This document shows, one piece after another, positions 7,743-16,563 of a stretch of 40,915 bases of DNA. Under the pieces are notes generated by a model that had not been told where the DNA came from, did no database searches, and was given only the letters and a program-made list of their open reading frames with translations. The first letter of the stretch is position 1; each line of letters opens with the position of its first letter. The DNA lies in contig JADCCX010000125.1 in assembly GCA_020252485.1 (NCBI GenBank), positions 1-40,915 of the forward strand, read 5' to 3'. The translations under genes and the position numbers were made by a program. This DNA is from Methylocystis sp. Its GTDB lineage: Bacteria; Pseudomonadota; Alphaproteobacteria; Rhizobiales; Beijerinckiaceae.

Positions 7743-8704
7743 TCTGCTGCCATCGCCGAGAATGAACTTTGACGCATGAGAGCCTGCGCGATGCTTTGGC
7801 CAACGGCCGCTGCCACAGGAGGCGGAAAGGCATTGCCGACCTGCCGGTAAGCTGCAGTCTTTGCGCCCCAAATACCCCATTCGTCGGGAAAACCCTGCAA
7901 CCTCGCGACCATCCGAACAGTCAGTCTCGGCATGTCCGACGAGTCGGCATCTGGCGCTTCCGCAGCTACAGTCTTGCCATTGACACCTAGCGCAGCCCAA
8001 GCGTTACGTGCTCGTGTTGGTCCAAGATCAGGGCCGCCATGCTTCTTCGATCCGCCAACGATGGTCGGTGCAATCGTGTTCGCCTGATCACGCCAGGCAT
8101 TAGCTCCTAGCCAACCCTTCACGGACATGAGGTCAAAGAGAGTTTCACCTACAGTTCGGGGCACTCCAATTGGCGCCGGCCACTCAAAGGAAGCGCAGTC
8201 ACCACTTTTGAGTGCAACAAGCACAACCCTCGGCCGCAGTTGCGGAACCCCAAAATCTGAGGAATGGAGCAGCTTCCACAGTGTTTGGTATCCCATTTTG
8301 CCGAGCGTCCCGCTGATCCAATCGCGATATTCCGCAAAGGCGGGATCCAGCATGCCGCGAACATTCTCAAACATGATTGCTCGCGGTCTGACTTGATCAG
8401 CGATCTCGATTCCTCGCGTGAATAGATTCCTCTCATCCTTCTGGCCTAATTGTTTTCCCGCTTTCGAGAAAGGAGGGCAGGGCAGACCGCCCGCAAGCAG
8501 ATCAACTCCTTGAAACCGCTTGAAGTCAAAGTCTTGGAAGAGATCATGCTCGAAAACCGGCCAGTGCGGCCGGTTAAGGCGAAGCGTGTTGCAAGCAGAG
8601 AAATCGTTCTCAAAAAGCCCGACATGGCCGAATCCAGCGCGCTCTAACCCGATTGCCTGACCGCCGGCTCCTGCACACAGCTCCAATGAATTCAGGCTCA
8701 ACAT
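7739..8704 (-). CDS. DNA (cytosine-5-)-methyltransferase, cognate of the NgoMIV-like enzyme
   Basis: A 321-residue C5-cytosine methyltransferase that should protect GCCGGC sites. The ordered motifs are I (ELCAGAGG, 8-15), IV with the catalytic Cys76 (GLPCPPFS, 73-80), VI (ENV, 113-115), VIII (QLRPR, 155-159) and X (QVGNAFPPPVA, 288-298). The target recognition region lies at about 195-265. There is no N-terminal helix-turn-helix extension of the kind some autoregulating methyltransferases have. The ATG follows GAGGGG at good spacing. It is the first gene of the pair and overlaps the endonuclease gene by four bases, so methylase is made first and translation is coupled. No controller gene and no Vsr endonuclease gene is present. 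Confidence 0.95.
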   Translation of the reverse strand: MLSLNSLELCAGAGGQAIGLERAGFGHVGLFENDFSACNTLRLNRPHWPVFEHDLFQDFDFKRFQGVDLLAGGLPCPPFSKAGKQLGQKDERNLFTRGIEIADQVRPRAIMFENVRGMLDPAFAEYRDWISGTLGKMGYQTLWKLLHSSDFGVPQLRPRVVLVALKSGDCASFEWPAPIGVPRTVGETLFDLMSVKGWLGANAWRDQANTIAPTIVGGSKKHGGPDLGPTRARNAWAALGVNGKTVAAEAPDADSSDMPRLTVRMVARLQGFPDEWGIWGAKTAAYRQVGNAFPPPVAAAVGQSIAQALMRQSSFSAMAAE

Positions 8705-8750
8705 AAACCCCTCAGAATCTCCAATTTTGCGTGAATAGCATAGGTCATCG

Positions 8751-8768
8751 AGAACATAAATAGAACAT
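8751..8768. repeat. AGAACAT direct repeat upstream of the methyltransferase gene
   Basis: Two identical heptamers, AGAACAT at 8751-8757 and 8762-8768, lie 11 bases apart (one helical turn) in the 80-base AT-rich gap between purB and the methyltransferase start at 8704. This is where the promoter of the restriction-modification pair should be, so they could be a regulator or polymerase contact site. No experiment or homologue supports this. Confidence 0.4.
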
Positions 8769-8784
8769 TATTAATTCGCATGCC

Positions 8785-10095
8785 TCACCCGAAAACCCGC
8801 GTGAAGATCGTATCGACGTGCTTGAAGTGATAGGCTTCGTCGAACATCGCATCCAGTGCCTCGGCTGTCAGCAAACGCATCACATCGGGGTCCGCCTTCA
8901 GTTCTGTGAGAAAATCCGCAGCCTGCTCCCAGGTCTTCATCGCGTTGCGCTGCACCAGGCGATAGGAATCCTCGCGGCTGGCGCCCGCCTGCGTGAGGGC
9001 CAGCAGCACGCGCTGCGAATTGTGGAGGCCCCCAAGCCTGTCGAGATTCTTCCGCATGTTCTTCGGGTAGACGACCAGCTTCTCGATGACGCCGGTCAGG
9101 CGTGCGATGGCGAAGTCGAGCGTGATCGTCGCGTCCGGGCCGATGTAGCGCTCGACCGAGGAATGGCTGATGTCCCGCTCATGCCAGAGCGCCACATTCT
9201 CCATGGCGGGCAGGGCGTAGCTGCGCACCATGCGGGCCAGGCCGGTGAGGTTCTCGGTCAGCACCGGATTGCGCTTGTGGGGCATCGCGGATGAGCCCTT
9301 CTGGCCCGGCGAGAAGAACTCCTCCGCTTCCAGCACTTCCGTGCGCTGCAGGTGCCGGATTTCGATGGCGAGCCGCTCAATCGAAGAGGCGATGACGCCA
9401 AGGGTCGCGAAATACATCGCATGGCGGTCGCGCGGGATAACCTGGGTCGATACCGGCTCGACCGCCAGACCGAGCTTCGCCGCCACATGGGCTTCAACTC
9501 GCGGATCGATGTTGGCGAAGGTGCCGACGGCCCCGGAAATGGCGCAGGTGGCGATTTCCCTGCGCGCCGCCGCCAGCCGCTCGCGGTTGCGGGCGAATTC
9601 AGCATAGGCTTGCGCGAGTTTCAGCCCGAAAGTGACCGGCTCGGCATGAATGCCGTGCGAGCGGCCGATGGCGGGCGTGAACTTGTGCTCCAGAGCCCGG
9701 GCCTTGATCGCCGCCATCAGGCCATCGATACCGGCGAGCAGCACATCAGAGGCCCGCGCGAGTTGCACGGAAAAGGTCGTATCCAGCACGTCGGAGGAGG
9801 TCATGCCCTGATGCATGAACCGGGATTCGGGTCCGACGGTCTCCGCGACATGGGTGAGGAAAGCGATCACGTCGTGCTTCACTTCGCGTTCGATGGCATC
9901 GATCCGCTCGACATCCGCATCGTCGAACGCGATCCTGGCGCCGCGCTCCCAGATGGCCTTCGCGGCGGAATGCGGGACCACGCCAAGCTCCGCCAGGGCA
10001 TCGGTAGCGTGGGCCTCGATCTCGAACCAGATCCGATACTTCGATGCCTGCGACCAGATGTCGGTCATCACCTTGCGGGAGTATCGGGGGATCAT
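8785..10095 (-). CDS. purB: Adenylosuccinate lyase
   Basis: The 436-residue product is PurB, which releases fumarate from SAICAR and from adenylosuccinate in purine synthesis. The superfamily signature [11 protein letters not shown] is at residues 267-277 with the catalytic serine in the mobile loop. [10 protein letters not shown] (98-107) and [10 protein letters not shown] (144-153) provide the other substrate-binding regions, the latter with the general acid His. The start [10 protein letters not shown] is the usual PurB N-terminus. Its ATG overlaps the stop of the upstream membrane protein gene by one base (TGATG), so the two are translationally coupled. The restriction-modification pair lies immediately downstream of its 5'-to-3' direction. 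Confidence 0.97.
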   Translation of the reverse strand: MIPRYSRKVMTDIWSQASKYRIWFEIEAHATDALAELGVVPHSAAKAIWERGARIAFDDADVERIDAIEREVKHDVIAFLTHVAETVGPESRFMHQGMTSSDVLDTTFSVQLARASDVLLAGIDGLMAAIKARALEHKFTPAIGRSHGIHAEPVTFGLKLAQAYAEFARNRERLAAARREIATCAISGAVGTFANIDPRVEAHVAAKLGLAVEPVSTQVIPRDRHAMYFATLGVIASSIERLAIEIRHLQRTEVLEAEEFFSPGQKGSSAMPHKRNPVLTENLTGLARMVRSYALPAMENVALWHERDISHSSVERYIGPDATITLDFAIARLTGVIEKLVVYPKNMRKNLDRLGGLHNSQRVLLALTQAGASREDSYRLVQRNAMKTWEQAADFLTELKADPDVMRLLTAEALDAMFDEAYHFKHVDTIFTRVFG

Positions 10096-10619
10096 CAGGA
10101 ACTCCGAAGCGGGCGGGCCGTGGCCCGGGGCCAACGATAAAGCAGGATGGCGGCCGTGAGAGTGACGGCGGCCAGCGGCCAGGGCAGGAGATACCGCAAG
10201 CCGGTCGGCGTGAACATGCCCATCGCGCTGAACATCGACCAGAACAATTCTTCTGCCTGCAGATCGGTCACGCTGTCCGCCTCGATCCTGCCATCGATGA
10301 TGCGGATCTTGATAGCGAAGAAGAAGAGGGTGGCGGGCATGAAGAGCCCTCCGACCGCGAATGCGCCAAGTGCCGCGCGGAGCCAGGGCCGCCAGGCGCC
10401 GGCGGTCCAAACCGCCAGCAAGGTGATGACCAGCATCGCGCTGAAGGCGCCTTCCGCAGCGATCAGAAGGAGCAGAAGCGTGCGGTCCGAGAACGGTTCT
10501 TCAAGGACGATCACGCGAAGCGCCACGCTTGCCGCCGCGACGGCGGCTACGATCAACGGTAGCGCGAAAGCCTGCGCGACGGTACTTCGTGCGCGCTCAG
10601 GCACGCAGGCCCACGGCAT
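10095..10619 (-). CDS. Hypothetical four-helix membrane protein
   Basis: A 174-residue protein I cannot assign to a named family. Four hydrophobic segments are visible: AFALPLIVAAVAAASVALRV near the N-terminus, LLLLLIAAEGAFSAMLVITL, ALGAFAVGGLFMPATLFFFA, and LPWPLAAVTLTAAILLY near the C-terminus. Between helices three and four is a polar loop of about 30 residues. The chosen ATG overlaps the end of rpe by 23 bases, and the stop overlaps the purB start by one base, so it is embedded in an rpe-purB transcription unit. A later start inside the same frame cannot be excluded. Confidence 0.6.
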   Translation of the reverse strand: MPWACVPERARSTVAQAFALPLIVAAVAAASVALRVIVLEEPFSDRTLLLLLIAAEGAFSAMLVITLLAVWTAGAWRPWLRAALGAFAVGGLFMPATLFFFAIKIRIIDGRIEADSVTDLQAEELFWSMFSAMGMFTPTGLRYLLPWPLAAVTLTAAILLYRWPRATARPLRSS

Positions 10620-11280
10620 CTTCCGCAGCCTGGCGGATCGCAGCGATGTTCGCCGCATAGGCTGTCGGCCCGCCCTTGAACACGGCCGATCCGGCGACGA
10701 GCACATTGGCGCCGGCCTGCGCAATCGCTCCGGCATTCTCTGGCGTGCAGCCGCCATCGATTTCAAGGTCGACCGGCCGGTCGCCGATCATCGCGCCTAT
10801 CCGCCTGATCTTCTCAAGCAGGGAGGACTCGAACGTCTGCCCGCCGAATCCGGGTGATATGGTCATCACCAGCACCAGATCGACGAAGGGCAGCAGATGC
10901 TCGATCGCAGTCTCCGAGGTCTGGGGATTGAGGACGATGCCGGCTTTCTTGCCGAGGCTGCGGATCAGCTTGAGCGAACGATGCGCATGCGGCCCCGCTT
11001 CGACATGCAGGGAAATCAGATCCGCGCCCGCTTTGGCGAAGGCTTCGATATAGGGGTCCACCGGCGCGATCATCAGATGCACGTCGAACAGCTTCTTCGT
11101 GCGGGGCCGGACCGCCTTCAGAATATCCGGTCCGAAGGTGATGTTGGGCACGAAATGGCCGTCCATCACATCGCAATGCACCCAGTCGCAGCGTGCGGCG
11201 TCGATCCGCTCGATCTCGGCGCCAAGCTCTGAAAAATCAGCCGAAAGGATCGATGGCGCGATGATGATGGGGCGAGGCAT
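10597..11280 (-). CDS. rpe: Ribulose-phosphate 3-epimerase
   Basis: The 227-residue TIM-barrel enzyme interconverts ribulose 5-phosphate and xylulose 5-phosphate in the pentose phosphate or Calvin pathways. Signature stretches are IAPSILSADF at the N-terminus, HCDVMDGHFVPNITFGPD with the metal-binding His and catalytic Asp, HVEAG, MTISPGFGGQTF, and EIDGG with the second catalytic Asp. GSAVFKG near the C-terminus binds the phosphate. The ATG giving MPRPIIIAPS is the family-typical start. It heads a group with the small membrane protein gene and purB, all read leftward. Confidence 0.97.
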   Translation of the reverse strand: MPRPIIIAPSILSADFSELGAEIERIDAARCDWVHCDVMDGHFVPNITFGPDILKAVRPRTKKLFDVHLMIAPVDPYIEAFAKAGADLISLHVEAGPHAHRSLKLIRSLGKKAGIVLNPQTSETAIEHLLPFVDLVLVMTISPGFGGQTFESSLLEKIRRIGAMIGDRPVDLEIDGGCTPENAGAIAQAGANVLVAGSAVFKGGPTAYAANIAAIRQAAEDAVGLRA

Positions 11281-11367
11281 GGAAGGTTTCCTAGGCCGTG
11301 AACCTCGGATCGGCAAGCGCGGGAACAATCTGCGCACCCCTCATGCTTGGTCAACCAAGTGGTTTGC

Positions 11368-12333
11368 TCATCGTGGATGAAGCCGTTTGGCAACGAGCTT
11401 CATCACCATCGGCATCAAATAAATCGGAAACTGCGCCAGCGCGAAGAACAGGAACGTCGTCTTTGGCGCAGAGGCGCCAAGCGCCGCAATGAGCAGCCCC
11501 ATGTTGCGCTGACAGGTGCAATAGCCAAGCAGGAAGCGGTCGGTTGCCGGCAGCCATCGTAACGCGAGCCAGGCCATCAGAAAGCCGAGGGCCGCCATGG
11601 CGAAAGCAAAGGCCAGAAACTGCGCCACGCGGGCGGGCTGCGTCAGCGCCGCCTCCATCACCCCGTCCATCGCCGCGATCGCGAAGAGGAAATACATCAG
11701 CACGCCGATCCCGTCGAACGTCTGCCGGTTGGCGCGGATGCGCTCCATGCCCATCACCTTGCGCAGGACGAAGGCGCCAACGATGGCGCCGCCGATCAGC
11801 AAGACCAGCCGCTGGATCAGGATGCTTGTGTCCAGCGGCACCGCCGCGCCGGCGATGATGTCGATCAGCAACGGGGAGACGACCGGTGCGGCGGCGGTCG
11901 TCACCAGAACCGCCGACAGGAGGAGCGTCGGCTCCAGCCCCAGCAGCATCGCGATGGCGGGTGCGGACATGATGGGGGGCGCCGCCCCCATGACGGCAAG
12001 GCCGAGCACCAGGCCCGGATCGAGATTGGCCCGGCCGATGCATGCCAGCATCAGCGTGATCAGGACGGCCGGGGCGATGATGAGCCAAAGGCTTGCGAGG
12101 ATGAGGGGTTTGGGCGCCTTGAGCAAAGCGCGCACGCTCGCTTCCTCCGCCCGCGCGAAGGTGAGCATCACGAAGATGAAGATCGTGACCGCCAGCAGGG
12201 GGCGCGCGGCGGCTGCGAACTGGGGCAGGGCCAGCCCCACGAAGATCGACAGGGCGAAGCCCTGGGTGCCGTACCGGCCGATCCAGGCCAAGGGTTTTGT
12301 CAGGTATACCAGCACGAAAGCAGTGACTCTCAC
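11368..12333 (-). CDS. SBF-type (bile acid:Na+ symporter-like) membrane transporter
   Basis: A polytopic membrane protein of about 321 residues with roughly ten helices, resembling the SBF/BASS transporter superfamily. The two family cross-over regions can be seen: VMGAAPPIMSAPAIAMLLG in the first half and YCTCQRNMGLLIAALG in the second. The substrate is unknown; the family covers organic anions, bile acids and arsenite. No ATG precedes the first membrane segment, so I take the GTG at 12333 (protein starting Met-Arg-Val-Thr-Ala-Phe); upstream in-frame sequence is not hydrophobic and looks non-coding. It diverges from the DadA-like gene at 12453, sharing a 119-base control region, which may link its regulation to amino acid oxidation. 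Confidence 0.7.
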   Translation of the reverse strand: MRVTAFVLVYLTKPLAWIGRYGTQGFALSIFVGLALPQFAAAARPLLAVTIFIFVMLTFARAEEASVRALLKAPKPLILASLWLIIAPAVLITLMLACIGRANLDPGLVLGLAVMGAAPPIMSAPAIAMLLGLEPTLLLSAVLVTTAAAPVVSPLLIDIIAGAAVPLDTSILIQRLVLLIGGAIVGAFVLRKVMGMERIRANRQTFDGIGVLMYFLFAIAAMDGVMEAALTQPARVAQFLAFAFAMAALGFLMAWLALRWLPATDRFLLGYCTCQRNMGLLIAALGASAPKTTFLFFALAQFPIYLMPMVMKLVAKRLHPR

Positions 12334-12452
12334 CAGAAAATCGCAAAAGACGGTCGATTCATCGCCATTCCAGCCAAACCCGAGACTTGAAAGTCCGGCG
12401 TGGCTTAGCGATTTTACGACTCTAACGATAGGATTATTTCCAAGGGGACGAG

Positions 12453-13703
12453 ATGCAGTTTGATGTAATGGTCCTGGGCGCTGGCGTGGTCGGCGTAGCA
12501 GCCGCGCTGCATCTTCAGAAGCGGGGCAGAAGCGTTGTCCTGATCGACCGGAAAGGCCCCGGCGAGGAGACATCCTACGGCAACGCCGGCCTCATCCAGC
12601 GAGAGGCCTACCTGCCCTATACGTTCCCGCAGGGGCTCGACAAGCTGATCCGCTATGCCTTCAACGATCAGACCGAGGCGCATTACCAATTGTCGAGCCT
12701 GCTCGATATCGCGCCGCCGCTGTTCAAGTACTGGCAGAACGCCACGCCCGAGCGGATCGAGCGTACGATCCTGACCAACCGGCCGCTGTTCGAGCGCTGC
12801 CTCATCGAGCATGAGGCTCTGGCTGCCGAGGCCGGCATCACCGATCTTCTGCGTCCGGGCGGCTGGATCCAGGTTTACCGCAAGCAGGAGACGATGGCGA
12901 AATACGTCAGTGATTCCGAGCGGCTCAGGGCCGAGTTCGGCGTCAATTCCGCGGTGCTCGATGCGAAATCGCTGGGCGAGGTGGAGCCCCACCTTTCCGT
13001 GCAGCATGCGGCGGGGGCGATCCACTGGAAGGACCCCTCGTCGCTGCGCGATCCCCTGGCGCTGACGCAGGGCTATGCCGATCTCTTCGCCCGGCGGGGA
13101 GGAACCTTCATCCATGCGGATGCGAAGACACTCACGCAATCCGGCCAGCTCTGGCAGGTGAGCGGTCCCGATGGGCCAATCATCGCCCGCGATGCCGTGG
13201 TCGCGCTGGGGCCGTGGTCGAACGATATCTTCGAGCCGCTGGGATACGATATCCCGCTTTTCGTCAAGCGAGGCTATCACATGCATTACAAGGCCGCCGG
13301 CAACGCCACTCTGTCGCGCACCGTCATCGATGCGGACACCGGCTTCGCGCTTGCGGCGATGACCAAGGGCATCCGCATGACGACCGGCGCCGAATTCGCC
13401 CATCGTGACGCAGCGCCGACGCCCGTGCAGGTGGACCGCTGCGAGCCCAAGGCGAAGGAGCTGTTTCCGCTCGAATCCCGCGTCGAGGCCGAGCCATGGC
13501 TCGGGCGGCGTCCCTGTCTGCCGGATATGACGCCCGTCATGGGTCCCGCGCCGCGCCATCAAGGGCTTTGGTTCCTCTTTGGCCATGCCCACCATGGCCT
13601 CACCAATGCCGCGGTCTCCGGCCGTCTGATGGCCGAGATGATCACGGGGGAGGCTCCGTTCTGCGATGTATCCGGGTTTCGGGCTGACCGCGACTTTACC
13701 TGA
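12453..13703 (+). CDS. DadA-like FAD-dependent D-amino acid dehydrogenase/oxidoreductase
   Basis: A 416-residue FAD-dependent oxidoreductase of the DAO/DadA family. It opens with the Rossmann motif VLGAGVVGVAAALHLQKRG and the following LIDRKGPGEETSYGNAGLI, the sequence that packs on FAD in D-amino acid dehydrogenases. The C-terminal flavin motif is GLWFLFGHAHHGLTNAAVSG. A role in deaminating a D-amino or secondary amino acid is likely, with the quinone pool as acceptor; the substrate is not readable. The ATG has a clear ribosome binding site, AAGGGGA. It is divergent from the SBF transporter gene, an arrangement that suggests uptake and oxidation of the same compound (inference). Confidence 0.85.
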   Translation: MQFDVMVLGAGVVGVAAALHLQKRGRSVVLIDRKGPGEETSYGNAGLIQREAYLPYTFPQGLDKLIRYAFNDQTEAHYQLSSLLDIAPPLFKYWQNATPERIERTILTNRPLFERCLIEHEALAAEAGITDLLRPGGWIQVYRKQETMAKYVSDSERLRAEFGVNSAVLDAKSLGEVEPHLSVQHAAGAIHWKDPSSLRDPLALTQGYADLFARRGGTFIHADAKTLTQSGQLWQVSGPDGPIIARDAVVALGPWSNDIFEPLGYDIPLFVKRGYHMHYKAAGNATLSRTVIDADTGFALAAMTKGIRMTTGAEFAHRDAAPTPVQVDRCEPKAKELFPLESRVEAEPWLGRRPCLPDMTPVMGPAPRHQGLWFLFGHAHHGLTNAAVSGRLMAEMITGEAPFCDVSGFRADRDFT

Positions 13704-13796
13704 GACCTCATTTAACCTTAACAAAGCTTAAACCTGTCTTTTCGCAGCTCTGACCGTTAGATTAATATTCTATTCAACGGCCTTAGGGAGGTTTCT

Positions 13797-14123
13797 ATGG
13801 TCGAACGCCGCAAATCCGTCCGCAGCCGCTGCCTTCTGGGGGGCCGCGTCGTCTTCAATGCGCGCAGCTCGACGATGAGCTGCAATCTGCGCAATTTCTC
13901 CGAGGGCGGGGCGCTCCTGAGGTTCGGCGAAATGCCCTATGTGCCGGGCGAACTGGAGGTTGTCCTCAACAACCGCTCCACGCTGATACCCGCCCAGGTC
14001 CGTTGGCGGCGGGGCGAGATGGCTGGCGTCGCGTTTCCGCGCGGGCGCTTCCTCAGAGAGCTGCGTGAGGATGCTGCCAAAGGGATCGCCGAAGGCGCGC
14101 CTGCTGGCGTCGCTGTCCACTGA
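13797..14123 (+). CDS. PilZ domain protein
   Basis: A 108-residue single-domain PilZ protein. It shows both halves of the c-di-GMP binding signature: the RxxxR motif at Arg5-Lys-Ser-Val-Arg9 near the N-terminus and the NxSxxG motif at Asn33-Phe-Ser-Glu-Gly-Gly38, followed by the beta-barrel strand pattern ending in QVRWRRGEMAGVAF. It should therefore bind cyclic di-GMP in the cytoplasm and act as a small effector, possibly on motility or envelope functions. The ribosome binding site AGGGAGG is six bases from the ATG. It is convergent with the P1 peptidase gene, only three bases apart at the ends. Confidence 0.85.
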   Translation: MVERRKSVRSRCLLGGRVVFNARSSTMSCNLRNFSEGGALLRFGEMPYVPGELEVVLNNRSTLIPAQVRWRRGEMAGVAFPRGRFLRELREDAAKGIAEGAPAGVAVH

Positions 14124-14126
14124 CCG

Positions 14127-15119
14127 TCACTTCGGCCCAAACCTGTCCTTCCAGCTCGGTAAAGCATTCGCGAAAGAAAGGGATGTTGCCTCGTAGATGC
14201 CGCGCGCAACGGCGCGGGCGAGACAATCCGCCGCCACCGTGCCAATCTCCGTTATGTCTCGCATGACGTTGCTGCCAAGCGGCTTGCGGCCCGTACCGGC
14301 GAAGAACACCGTGTCGCCGTCGAAAGGCGCATGGCGAGGGCGGATGGAGAGCGACAACCCGTCATTGGCCATCAGCGCCAGACGTCTGGCCTGTGCTTTC
14401 GAGATGATCGCGTCGGTGACCACACAGGCAATGCTCGTGGACGGGTGCTCGCCCTTGACCCTGATGGCGAGCGCCCCCGATGAAACAGGCGATCCCATAC
14501 CGAGGCCGCCGAATTCCTGTCCGGCCTCGTAGGGCGCCGACCAGAAATGCGGGCTGTCACCCATGGTCGCAACACCGATCGCGTTGACCGCGACGATGGC
14601 TCCGATCGTAAAGCCCGAAGCGGTGATGGCGCTCGCCGAACCAAGCCCGCCCTTGAGATTGGCGGTCGTTGCGCCATAGCCTGCACCAGCGGTGCCAAGC
14701 GTGAAAATCTCTGCCGCGGATTCGGTCGCCGCAAAGCCGAGATCGGCATAAGGCGCCATGCGTCCCCAGTTCTTGTCGCCGCCATTCAGGAGATCGAACA
14801 GGATTGCTCCCGTCACGATTGGCACCTTCACCGGCCCCACGGCGAAGCCGCGCCCCTGTGATCGCAGCGCGCCCTGCACGCCCACGCCGCTGGCGAGGCC
14901 AAAAGCGGAACCGCCGGAAAGAAAAACCGCGTCCACCTGCTCCACTGTCATCGACGGATCAAGCAAGGCCGTATCGAAGCTGCCCGGCGAGCCCCCCGCC
15001 ACCTCGCAGGATGCAACGGCTGGCTCATCGAAACGGATGACCGTAACGCCTGAGGCGAGCGCCGGATCGTGGGCGTTTCCGACCTTCACACCCGGCACAT
15101 CCGTGATCAGATTGCGCAT
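14127..15119 (-). CDS. P1 family (DmpA/S58-type) aminopeptidase-like hydrolase
   Basis: A 330-residue member of the P1/S58 family, Ntn-like enzymes that cleave themselves into two chains to expose the catalytic nucleophile; characterised members are DmpA aminopeptidase, beta-aminopeptidases and ThnT. Typical segments are the N-terminal LITDVPGVKVGN, FLSGGSAFGLASGVGVQGAL, GATTANLKGGLGSAS and GALAIRVKG. No signal peptide is seen, so it is probably cytoplasmic. The exact self-cleavage site cannot be fixed by eye. The ATG is unambiguous because the family motif LITDVPGV begins at residue 4. It diverges from the exported EF-hand protein gene. Confidence 0.85.
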   Translation of the reverse strand: MRNLITDVPGVKVGNAHDPALASGVTVIRFDEPAVASCEVAGGSPGSFDTALLDPSMTVEQVDAVFLSGGSAFGLASGVGVQGALRSQGRGFAVGPVKVPIVTGAILFDLLNGGDKNWGRMAPYADLGFAATESAAEIFTLGTAGAGYGATTANLKGGLGSASAITASGFTIGAIVAVNAIGVATMGDSPHFWSAPYEAGQEFGGLGMGSPVSSGALAIRVKGEHPSTSIACVVTDAIISKAQARRLALMANDGLSLSIRPRHAPFDGDTVFFAGTGRKPLGSNVMRDITEIGTVAADCLARAVARGIYEATSLSFANALPSWKDRFGPK

Positions 15120-15244
15120 GAGGCTGCTTCTCCGAGGAGCCCGTCAGGATGGCATGGAAACCCCGGATTGACCACTTGGCGATGACATCCTTGCCAATGC
15201 CAACCCCAGGCGGCCATTACTCGCAGAGATCGAAGGAGCCAGAC

Positions 15245-16477
15245 TTGCGCAGATTCGGACTCACACTCGCCCTGTTGTTCGGTGTTTTCGCCCACCCCGC
15301 TCATCTGGCGGCCCAGGGCTCCGCCGGTCTGGCCCGGCAGCATCTCGAAGCCGGAACGCTCCTTGCCGGTGAGGCCGCGCTGCAGCGGCTGGCGGATGCA
15401 GATCCGCGTGACGCCGACGCGCGCCTCGGTCAGGGCTTTGTACAGTTCGTGCGGGCTGTCGAGCGGCTGGGGCAGGGGTTCCATCGCTACGGGCTCCAGC
15501 CGCCCCGTCAAAGCTTCATACCAATCCTGCGCCTGCCTGTGCCGCCTAATCCTAACCCCGAGAAACTGGACTATGGCAAGTTGCGCATGATCTATGTCGC
15601 GTTCCTGGCTGATCTCGCCAAAGCCGAGCGCACGCTGGCTCGTGTTCCAGCGGCGGGCGAACCAAAAATCATCCTTGACCTCGGCAAGGTCCGTCTGGAC
15701 CTCGATGGTGACGGCAGGGCGGATCAAGCGGAATCTCTTGGCGTCATCATGGCGTCGATATCCGGCCAGCGAGCTGCACCGATATCAGCGGAGATTGCTT
15801 TTGATCGCGCTGATGGCACCTGGCTGCGAGGCTATACGCAAATCCTTTCGGCGCTCCTTGAGTTCGTGCTGGCCTACGACTGGAGCGAGACCTATGCCGC
15901 TGCCGGGCATCACTTCTTCGCCGGGGCCCGGGATCCAGCCAACCCCCTCCATCGCGAAGCGATGCCCAACCCGATGCTTGGCAGCGAGGGCGGGACCATC
16001 GCCGATACCATCGCCATGATCCACCTGATCCGCTGGCCGCTGGCGGAGCCCGAGCGCATGAAGCGCTCGCTTGAGCATCTGAAACGCGTGCCAGTGCTTT
16101 CGCGCCAGAACTGGAGGGAGATCCTCGCCGAGACGGACGACGACAGGGAATGGCTGCCCAATCCCAATCAGAAAAGCCGCGGCCTTGTCGGCATGCCTGT
16201 GACCCAGGAGCTTGTCGGCAACTGGATGAAAGTCATGGATGAGTTCGAGGATGTGCTGGAGGGCAGGAAACTGATTGCGCACTGGCGCTTCCAGAAGGGC
16301 ATTGATCTCAAGGCATTTTACGAGAGCCCGCGCCCCTTTGATTTGGTGCTCTGGATTACTGGTCACAGTGCAACGCCTTACCTGAAGGATGGGCCGATGG
16401 TTTCGGGCGAAACAACCCGGCAATGGCAGCTCATGTTCGGCGGCAATTTTCTAGGCTATGCCTTCTGGTTCAACTGA
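15245..16477 (+). CDS. Exported hypothetical protein with an EF-hand-like loop
   Basis: The protein has about 410 residues and I do not recognise a named family. I choose the TTG start at 15245 because AAGGAG (15233-15238) lies six bases upstream and the N-terminus then forms a good signal peptide (Arg-Arg followed by FGLTLALLFGVFAHPAHLAA, cleaved near AAQG). An in-frame ATG at 15149 would add 32 residues that spoil it. Residues 152-163 read DLDGDGRADQAE, which fits the 12-residue calcium loop of an EF-hand with acidic residues at positions 1, 3, 5, 9 and 12. The N-terminal third has a tetratricopeptide-like character (ALQRLADADPRDADARLGQG). It is upstream of the CcdA-like gene, 86 bases away. 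Confidence 0.7.
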   Translation: MRRFGLTLALLFGVFAHPAHLAAQGSAGLARQHLEAGTLLAGEAALQRLADADPRDADARLGQGFVQFVRAVERLGQGFHRYGLQPPRQSFIPILRLPVPPNPNPEKLDYGKLRMIYVAFLADLAKAERTLARVPAAGEPKIILDLGKVRLDLDGDGRADQAESLGVIMASISGQRAAPISAEIAFDRADGTWLRGYTQILSALLEFVLAYDWSETYAAAGHHFFAGARDPANPLHREAMPNPMLGSEGGTIADTIAMIHLIRWPLAEPERMKRSLEHLKRVPVLSRQNWREILAETDDDREWLPNPNQKSRGLVGMPVTQELVGNWMKVMDEFEDVLEGRKLIAHWRFQKGIDLKAFYESPRPFDLVLWITGHSATPYLKDGPMVSGETTRQWQLMFGGNFLGYAFWFN

Positions 16478-16563
16478 TCTGATCACGCGCGGCACACGCG
16501 GGTTTGACCGCGCGGCCCTTTGGCCCCCTGTCCGCACTGTCCTGCCTTATGGTAGGAGGCCGC

